Source: Brumimicrobium oceani (GTDB taxonomy: Bacteria > Bacteroidota > Bacteroidia > Flavobacteriales_D > Crocinitomicaceae). From it: 64,000 nt of DNA. A model generated the notes under the pieces. That model was given only the letters and a program-made list of their open reading frames with translations. It was not told where the DNA came from and made no database searches. This document shows positions 58,449 to 64,000 of the stretch, piece after piece. A program made the position numbers and the translations under genes. Position 1 is the first letter of the stretch; each line of letters opens with the position of its first letter. The stretch is from positions 330,501 through 394,500 of the forward strand of contig NZ_QFRJ01000002.1 in NCBI RefSeq assembly GCF_003143775.1, given 5' to 3'.

Positions 58449-58957
58449 TACCAGTTCGAAAGTAACTTATTTAAAACATCTTGCACTACTTGTTCATTAA
58501 TTTCTGCCAACAATTGCTGCTGAATAGTTCCAACGTCTTGAGAAGCATCGAAATCTGCGAAACGAGAACTAGTCAGCTCCATAACATCTTCTTCTGGCGC
58601 TGAGATAAATATTTGGAAGCTGGACCTAATCGTTAATCTATTTTTCACTTCACTTGCATTCTCTTGCAAAGACAAAGGAGTTACATTATAGGACAAAACA
58701 GTCCCCGTAACTATAATTTGAGGATCATCTGATTCATTAGAGACCAAGTTTAATCCCACTCTATTCTGTATCCCATCCTTGATTAATTCGGATAATTCGG
58801 CAGAATAACTAATTGGAGCATTTGCTGCTTTATTTTCTAAGGTCGTCACCATAAATCTTTTCCACTCTGGCGGCACACTCCCGTCTTTAAACGAGAGACT
58901 GGCAGGCCAACAAGAGGATAACAAAAGTGCAACACTGGCTAATAGAATTATTTTCAT
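58448..58957 (-). CDS. lptE: LptE-family lipoprotein (LPS assembly)
   Basis: 169 residues with a lipoprotein signal (ILLASVALLLSSC; Cys16 lipidated). The core follows the family pattern of Bacteroidota LptE (PISYSAELSELIKDGIQNRVGLNLV, DPQIIVTGTVLSYNVTPLSL, LTIRSSFQIF). Expected role: plug for the LptD outer-membrane channel in lipopolysaccharide export. It starts 14 bp after the sigma-54 activator gene and overlaps the TPR gene. Confidence 0.85.
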   Translation of the reverse strand: MKIILLASVALLLSSCWPASLSFKDGSVPPEWKRFMVTTLENKAANAPISYSAELSELIKDGIQNRVGLNLVSNESDDPQIIVTGTVLSYNVTPLSLQENASEVKNRLTIRSSFQIFISAPEEDVMELTSSRFADFDASQDVGTIQQQLLAEINEQVVQDVLNKLLSNW

Positions 58958-58971
58958 AGCATGGCAATAGC

Positions 58972-60237
58972 CTATTTTAAATTATATTCTTTTATTTTCC
59001 TATATAAAGTTCGTTCAGATATTCCTAACTCCTTTGCAGCATCCTTTCTTTTTCCGTGGTGCTTTTCTAAGGCTTTTTTCACAAACTCCATTTCGCGCTC
59101 TTCCAAAGATAGAGATTCCTCTACTTCAATGTGCTCTTGATAGTCACTATCTACAATGGTTACCTCTTCTTGTGGAGCATATTCTCTATCTTCCCGCACT
59201 TCATCCCTCAAGCCTTCTTCGAGCAACTTTTTACTGTCCTCATTTGTAATATCAGAATACACACGATTCAATACATCACGTTGCGTACCAGTTAAATCGA
59301 CTTCCTTATTGCCATTGAGCATTTCAATGACCAATTTTTTAAGCTCATTCATGTCTCTCTTCATATCGAAAAGAAACTTGTAAATCAATTCTCTATCCGA
59401 GAAAGAATCACTTTCTTTAGACTTACCACCAACTACAGCTGGAACACCAGAAACAATATCTTCTGGCAAATAGTATTTCATTTTTTCTAAAGTGATTTCT
59501 CTTTCATTTTCAATCACTGAAATTTGCTCTACAATATTTTTTAGTTGACGTATATTTCCAGGCCATGGATAGCTAACCAAAGCCACAACGGCATCATCTT
59601 GCAATTTAATTGAAGGCATTCTGTACTTCTCCGCAAAATCAGCTGCAAACTTCCTAAACAAAAGATGTATGTCCTCCTTTCGGTCTTTTAAGGGTGGTAA
59701 TTTTATCGGAACCGTACTTAATCGATAAAGCAAGTCCTCTCTGAACTTGTTTTTTCGAATGGCTTCGGCCATATTTTCATTAGTAGCTGCAACTACCCTT
59801 ACATTAGTTTTGATTACTTTCGATGAACCGACCCTAATGAACTCTCCCGTTTCTAAAACACGCAACAAGCGCACTTGGGTTTGCTGAGGAAGTTCCGCTA
59901 CTTCATCCAAAAATATTGTTCCTCCATCCGCTTCCTCAAAATAACCTTTTCGACTTCCGCTAGCACCTGTAAAAGCACCTTTCTCATGTCCAAAAAGCTC
60001 AGAGTCTATCGTCCCTTCAGGAATTGCACCACAATTCACAGCAATATAACTACCGTGTTTTCTGGTACTTAAATGATGAATAACCTGGGGAATAATCTCC
60101 TTTCCTGTACCACTCTCCCCGGTAACCAAAACCGATATATCCGTAGGGGCAACTTGCGCTGCAACCTCCAAAGCACGATTTAACCCAGGCGCATTCCCAA
60201 TAATACCAAATCTCTGTTTGATTTGTTGAATATTCAT
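58972..60237 (-). CDS. Sigma-54-dependent transcriptional activator without receiver domain
   Basis: 421 residues. There is no response-regulator domain in front: the AAA+ module begins at residue about 15. Walker A is GESGTGKE, the sigma-54 contact loop is GAFTGA in ELFGHEKGAFTGAS, and Walker B is GGTIFLDEVAELP. A linker of about 120 residues follows, then a Fis-type helix-turn-helix at the end (AAKELGISERTLYRKIKEYN). It activates RpoN-dependent promoters. How it is switched is unknown, since no sensor domain is fused. It lies between miaB and lptE (gaps of 15 and 14 bp). Confidence 0.93.
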   Translation of the reverse strand: MNIQQIKQRFGIIGNAPGLNRALEVAAQVAPTDISVLVTGESGTGKEIIPQVIHHLSTRKHGSYIAVNCGAIPEGTIDSELFGHEKGAFTGASGSRKGYFEEADGGTIFLDEVAELPQQTQVRLLRVLETGEFIRVGSSKVIKTNVRVVAATNENMAEAIRKNKFREDLLYRLSTVPIKLPPLKDRKEDIHLLFRKFAADFAEKYRMPSIKLQDDAVVALVSYPWPGNIRQLKNIVEQISVIENEREITLEKMKYYLPEDIVSGVPAVVGGKSKESDSFSDRELIYKFLFDMKRDMNELKKLVIEMLNGNKEVDLTGTQRDVLNRVYSDITNEDSKKLLEEGLRDEVREDREYAPQEEVTIVDSDYQEHIEVEESLSLEEREMEFVKKALEKHHGKRKDAAKELGISERTLYRKIKEYNLK

Positions 60238-60252
60238 AGTTCTATCCGATTA

Positions 60253-61680
60253 TTAAGCTTCAACAATTTCTCCTTTTAGTGAAGCTTTATTACAATCTGT
60301 AATTTTCACCATTACATAGTCACCAGGCTTCGAGCCCTTGCGATCGAAAATAACTTTGAGATTACGGTCCGTTCTTCCCATCATTTGCTCCTCAGAGCGC
60401 TTTGATGGAGTTTCAACCAACACTTTCTCCACTTTACCTATTTGTGCTTTGTTCATCGCCAAACTATGCTCATGTTGAAGTGTAATAATCTCCTCTAATC
60501 TTCTTTGTTTCTCTTCCTCTGGAATATTGTCCTCAAACTTTCTTTCTGCTAAGGTTTTTGGTCGCACAGAATATTTATACATGTAAGCCGTGTCATATTT
60601 AACCTCTCTCATAATTGAAAGCGTATCCTCGTGTTGCGCTAAGGTCTCGTCACAAAACCCAGTGATGATGTCTGTTGTAATTCCACAATCAGGGATAATT
60701 CGATTAATCGCTGCTATTCTGTTTAAATACCATTCACGAGTGTAACCTCTATTCATTCGTTTGAGTACATCGCTATTTCCCGATTGAACAGGTAAATGAA
60801 TGTAGTTACAGATATTTTCATACTTGGCAATAGCATGCAAGACATCAATCGTCATGTCTTTAGGGTGAGAGGTAGAAAAACGAACTCTTAAATCTGGATG
60901 AACTTCAGCCACCATTTCTAACAATTGAGCAAAGTTAGTGGTTGGACTATTTTCGTCCTTAATCTCTCCTTTACTCGTCATATTCCAACGGTAAGAATCT
61001 ACATTCTGACCTAATAAAGTTACCTCTCTATACCCTGCGTTGAACAATGCTGCGCACTCTTGCACAATGGTATGCGGATCTCGACTTCTCTCTCTTCCTC
61101 GAGTAAAAGGAACAACACAGAATGAGCACATATTGTCGCATCCACGTGTAATACTTACAAAACCAGTAACTCCATTCTTATCTAAACGAACAGGACTAAT
61201 ATCAGCATAAGTTTCATCGCGTGAAAGCAAAACATTTACAGCTTTCTGTCCACCCTCTACCTCTTCAATTAACCCCGGCAAATCACGATATGAATCTGGA
61301 CCTGCAACAATATCTACCAACTTTTCTTCTTCAAGTAAATTAGTTTTCAAACGCTCGGCCATACAACCCAATATTCCAATAATTAATCCTGGTCTTTGTT
61401 TTTTGGCTCTGTTAAACTGTCTTAAGCGATTCCTAATTCTTTGCTCCGCATTTTCACGAATACTACAGGTATTAATCAAAATTAAATCTGCTTCTTCAGA
61501 ATCTTGTGTCGTTGAAAATCCATCATTTACTAAAATTGAAGCAACTACTTCACTGTCCGAAAAATTCATAGCACAACCATAACTTTCCAAGTACAGCTTT
61601 CGACTTCCTTCAGTCTTATTCATTGAGATCGCTTCGCCTTGGCGTGTCTCATCCATATCTTTATCTAAAACAATTCCCAT
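60253..61680 (-). CDS. miaB: tRNA-2-methylthio-N6-dimethylallyladenosine synthase MiaB
   Basis: 475 residues. The UPF0004 N-terminal domain has its cysteines in [23 protein letters not shown] and ILGCMAERL. The radical-SAM cluster motif is [25 protein letters not shown] domain closes the protein ([27 protein letters not shown]). It methylthiolates i6A37 in tRNAs. First gene of the cluster running to secG; its promoter lies 25 bp upstream. Confidence 0.96.
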   Translation of the reverse strand: MGIVLDKDMDETRQGEAISMNKTEGSRKLYLESYGCAMNFSDSEVVASILVNDGFSTTQDSEEADLILINTCSIRENAEQRIRNRLRQFNRAKKQRPGLIIGILGCMAERLKTNLLEEEKLVDIVAGPDSYRDLPGLIEEVEGGQKAVNVLLSRDETYADISPVRLDKNGVTGFVSITRGCDNMCSFCVVPFTRGRERSRDPHTIVQECAALFNAGYREVTLLGQNVDSYRWNMTSKGEIKDENSPTTNFAQLLEMVAEVHPDLRVRFSTSHPKDMTIDVLHAIAKYENICNYIHLPVQSGNSDVLKRMNRGYTREWYLNRIAAINRIIPDCGITTDIITGFCDETLAQHEDTLSIMREVKYDTAYMYKYSVRPKTLAERKFEDNIPEEEKQRRLEEIITLQHEHSLAMNKAQIGKVEKVLVETPSKRSEEQMMGRTDRNLKVIFDRKGSKPGDYVMVKITDCNKASLKGEIVEA

Positions 61681-61704
61681 TGTAAATATTCATTTTATGA
61701 AAGG

Positions 61705-61712
61705 CAAAGATA
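61705..61712 (-). promoter_or_regulatory. miaB operon promoter, -7 element
   Basis: CAAAGATA on the plus strand reads TATCTTTG on the minus strand, an exact match to TAnnTTTG, 25 bp before the miaB ATG. Confidence 0.55.
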
Positions 61713-61926
61713 TATTTTCTTATGATGGTGTCAAAATGTCAGTAGCTAATTTTTAATAATTATCGAACAACATGGTAAAGCACAGGGTTTTTTCTACCTA
61801 AAATCATAAAAAAAAGCAGGTATTGAGTGCAGAGAATTCAAGTAAATTATCAATAAAGTTTGTATTTGGTATTAATTTGGAGTTATTTTGCACTCAATTT
61901 CAGAAAAAGCATTTAACATAATCAAT

Positions 61927-64000
61927 ATGGCAAAGAATTTAGTTATCGTGGAGTCTCCCGCAAAAGCAAAGACAATTGAAGGGTATCTTGGAAAAGACTT
62001 TCTAGTTCTGTCCAGCTATGGTCACGTAAGGGATCTTGCAAAAAAAGGAGTGGCGATTGATATCGAAAACAACTTCAAGCCGAATTATGAAGTGAGTCCA
62101 GATAAAAAAACAATAGTTTCGGATTTAAAGAAACAAGTAAAAGCAGCGGACACTGTGTGGCTAGCGACGGATGAGGACCGTGAGGGTGAGGCGATTTCTT
62201 GGCACCTTTACGAAACTTTGAAATTAAAAAACAAGGACACTAAAAGAATAACTTTTAACGAAATTACAAAAGTTGCTGTTCAAAAAGCAATAGAGGAACC
62301 ACGAGAAATCAATCAAGAATTAGTTAACGCCCAACAAGCCAGAAGAGTATTGGACAGATTAGTGGGATTTGAACTTTCACCTGTATTATGGAAAAAGGTA
62401 AAACCTAGCTTATCTGCCGGTCGAGTTCAATCCGTAGCCGTTCGATTAATTGTTGAGCGCGAAAGAGAAATAATGAAATTCACTCCTGAAAGCTATTTTC
62501 GTGTAGTTGGTGATTTTGCAAAAGAAAAAGACAAAGTATCTGCAACATTAGCACATAATATAGGTACGGACAAAGAGGTAGAATCGTTTTTAAAAGATTG
62601 CGATAAAGCCACTTTAAAAGTAACTGAGGTAACAAAAAAACCAGGAACTAAAAATCCGAGCGCTCCATTCATCACCTCAACACTTCAACAAGAAGCCAGT
62701 TTAAAATTAGGATTTAGTGTTTCGCGAACAATGAGAGTTGCACAAAGTTTGTACGAATCTGGCCTCATCACATACATGAGAACAGATAGTGTAAATCTAT
62801 CCGAAACAGCAATGGAAGGTGCAAAAAGTACCATCATTAAAGATTACGGTAAAGAATACAGTAACCCTAAGAAGTTTAAAAGTAAAAGTGCAGGAGCACA
62901 AGAGGCACACGAGGCTATTCGACCAACAGATTTTGGTGTTTCTTCTGTAAACAAAGGGAATGATGAAGATCGTTTATACGATTTGATTTGGAAAAGATCA
63001 ATCGCTTCTCAAATGAGTCCCGCAAAACTAGAAAGAACTACAATTAAAATTGGAGCACCTGAAGTACAAGACATCTTTGTAGCCAAAGGAGAAGTAATAA
63101 AATTTGATGGTTTTCTAAAAGTCTACCTTGAATCACAAATGGATGATGACGAGGAAGAAGACAAAGCATTAGAAGGATTACTTCCGGATTTAAAAGAAGG
63201 TACAGAGCTTTCCACTTTATCTGTTGTAGCGCGTGAAAGATTTACGAAAGCCGCTCCACGTTATGTTGAAGCTTCTTTAGTAAAAAAGTTAGAGGAATTA
63301 GGAATAGGAAGACCTTCCACTTATGCACCAACAATTTCAACTATTCAAAAAAGAGGTTATGTTGAAAAACTTGAACGCGAGGGAACTGAAAGAAGCTACC
63401 TCGTCTATACATTAGATGATTCAGGCACAAGAAAAGAAGAGGCGACAGAAATAACGGGAAGAGACCGTAACAAACTTTCCCCTTCAGACATAGGCATGGT
63501 GGTCACAGATTTCTTGGTAGAGCATTTTGGTGAAATATTAAGTTACAACTTCACGGCAGAAGTAGAACAAGAATTTGATGAAATCGCAAACGGCCTCAAA
63601 GAATGGACGGAAATGATAAAAAGATTCTACGACCCATTCCACCAAACCGTCGAACATACACTAGAACACTCAGAACGAGCTTCTGGAGAGCGTTACTTGG
63701 GAGAACATCCTAAAACAGGAGAAAAAGTAATAGTTAGAATAGGACGTTATGGCCCAATGGCTCAAATTGGAGACACCGAGGAAGAAGGAGACAAAAAAGC
63801 TAGATTTGCAAGTCTTCGCCCTACGCAGTCTATTGAAACCATAACATTTGAGGAGGTCATGGACTTATTCAAACTTCCAAGGAACCTAGGTGAATTTGAG
63901 GACAAAGTGGTTAAAGCCAATATTGGAAGATTTGGTCCTTATGTTCAACATGATGGAAAATTTGTTTCCATTAAAGAAGACGATCCAATGAGTATCGAAT
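61927..64000 (+). CDS. topA: DNA topoisomerase I, 3' end outside window
   Basis: The frame is open from the ATG at 61927 to the window edge (691 codons). The TOPRIM domain is clear: VESPAKAKTIEGYLG with its Glu, and TDEDREGEAISWHLYE with the Asp-Asp-Glu metal site. The active-site Tyr is Tyr283 in GLITYMRTDSVNLS. AQEAHEAIRPTD and GIGRPSTYAPTISTI are standard. Zinc-ribbon-like C-terminal repeats begin near the edge (RYLGEHPKTGEKVIVRIGRY). Relaxes negative supercoils. Divergent from miaB. Confidence 0.96.
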   Translation, partial: MAKNLVIVESPAKAKTIEGYLGKDFLVLSSYGHVRDLAKKGVAIDIENNFKPNYEVSPDKKTIVSDLKKQVKAADTVWLATDEDREGEAISWHLYETLKLKNKDTKRITFNEITKVAVQKAIEEPREINQELVNAQQARRVLDRLVGFELSPVLWKKVKPSLSAGRVQSVAVRLIVEREREIMKFTPESYFRVVGDFAKEKDKVSATLAHNIGTDKEVESFLKDCDKATLKVTEVTKKPGTKNPSAPFITSTLQQEASLKLGFSVSRTMRVAQSLYESGLITYMRTDSVNLSETAMEGAKSTIIKDYGKEYSNPKKFKSKSAGAQEAHEAIRPTDFGVSSVNKGNDEDRLYDLIWKRSIASQMSPAKLERTTIKIGAPEVQDIFVAKGEVIKFDGFLKVYLESQMDDDEEEDKALEGLLPDLKEGTELSTLSVVARERFTKAAPRYVEASLVKKLEELGIGRPSTYAPTISTIQKRGYVEKLEREGTERSYLVYTLDDSGTRKEEATEITGRDRNKLSPSDIGMVVTDFLVEHFGEILSYNFTAEVEQEFDEIANGLKEWTEMIKRFYDPFHQTVEHTLEHSERASGERYLGEHPKTGEKVIVRIGRYGPMAQIGDTEEEGDKKARFASLRPTQSIETITFEEVMDLFKLPRNLGEFEDKVVKANIGRFGPYVQHDGKFVSIKEDDPMSIE

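Overview
The window is AT-rich DNA from a Bacteroidota chromosome, most likely order Flavobacteriales. A Crocinitomicaceae-like (Fluviicola-type) origin is my guess, not a proof. Supporting evidence: giant secreted proteins with type IX secretion (gliding-motility-type) C-terminal domains, a six-gene Na+-NQR operon, the miaB / sigma-54 activator / lptE / TPR / secG cluster, and the Bacteroidota -7 promoter element TAnnTTTG just upstream of several starts. No rRNA or tRNA gene was recognised.

Layout. (1) 1-19,400, minus strand: three giant, repeat-built surface or secreted proteins (at least 2153 residues and cut by the window edge, 1819 and 2125 residues), with a small secreted protein between two of them. 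They share about 80-residue four-cysteine HYR-like repeats. Their N-terminal modules differ: CUB plus PKD plus P-domain, LamG-like, or unrecognised. (2) 19,680-25,440: housekeeping and metabolic genes (zinc-type cation diffusion facilitator, adenine deaminase, small secreted protein, flavin amine oxidase, YchF). (3) 25,500-35,200: an accessory island. It holds an array of 14 direct copies of a roughly 112-bp repeat, interrupted inside one unit by a single 884-residue gene. That gene looks like a type IIG/Eco57I-type methylase whose SAM-binding and catalytic motifs have been lost. A lipoprotein follows, then a two-gene set: an Mrr-like nuclease fused to a STAND-type NTPase, and an unknown partner. 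It looks like an anti-phage system. (4) 35,500-42,200: clpX, clpP, a NIF3-family protein, a zinc-ribbon coiled-coil protein, two hypothetical proteins, a pterin carbinolamine dehydratase and purE. (5) 42,200-43,370: a gene-free stretch full of hairpins and REP-like palindromes. (6) 43,370-49,490: nqrABCDEF, with a Fur/PerR/Irr-like 29-bp palindrome upstream. (7) 49,700-54,500: apaG, lipoprotein msrB, an MFS transporter, a gene-free stretch with a 315-bp inverted-repeat element, an acidic small protein and gpsA. (8) 54,570-61,680, minus strand: groL, groS, secG, TPR protein, lptE, sigma-54 activator and miaB. (9) 61,927 to the end: topA, cut by the window edge.

The strongest candidate for something undescribed is the repeat-array/dead-methylase cassette at about 26,018-30,330. 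The gene begins and ends within about 25-75 bp of the point where one repeat unit is split, and the array continues in the same orientation on both sides. The nuclease-STAND pair next to it makes the whole interval look like a defence or mobile island between ychF and clpX. All calls come from reading the sequence; no database search was run.
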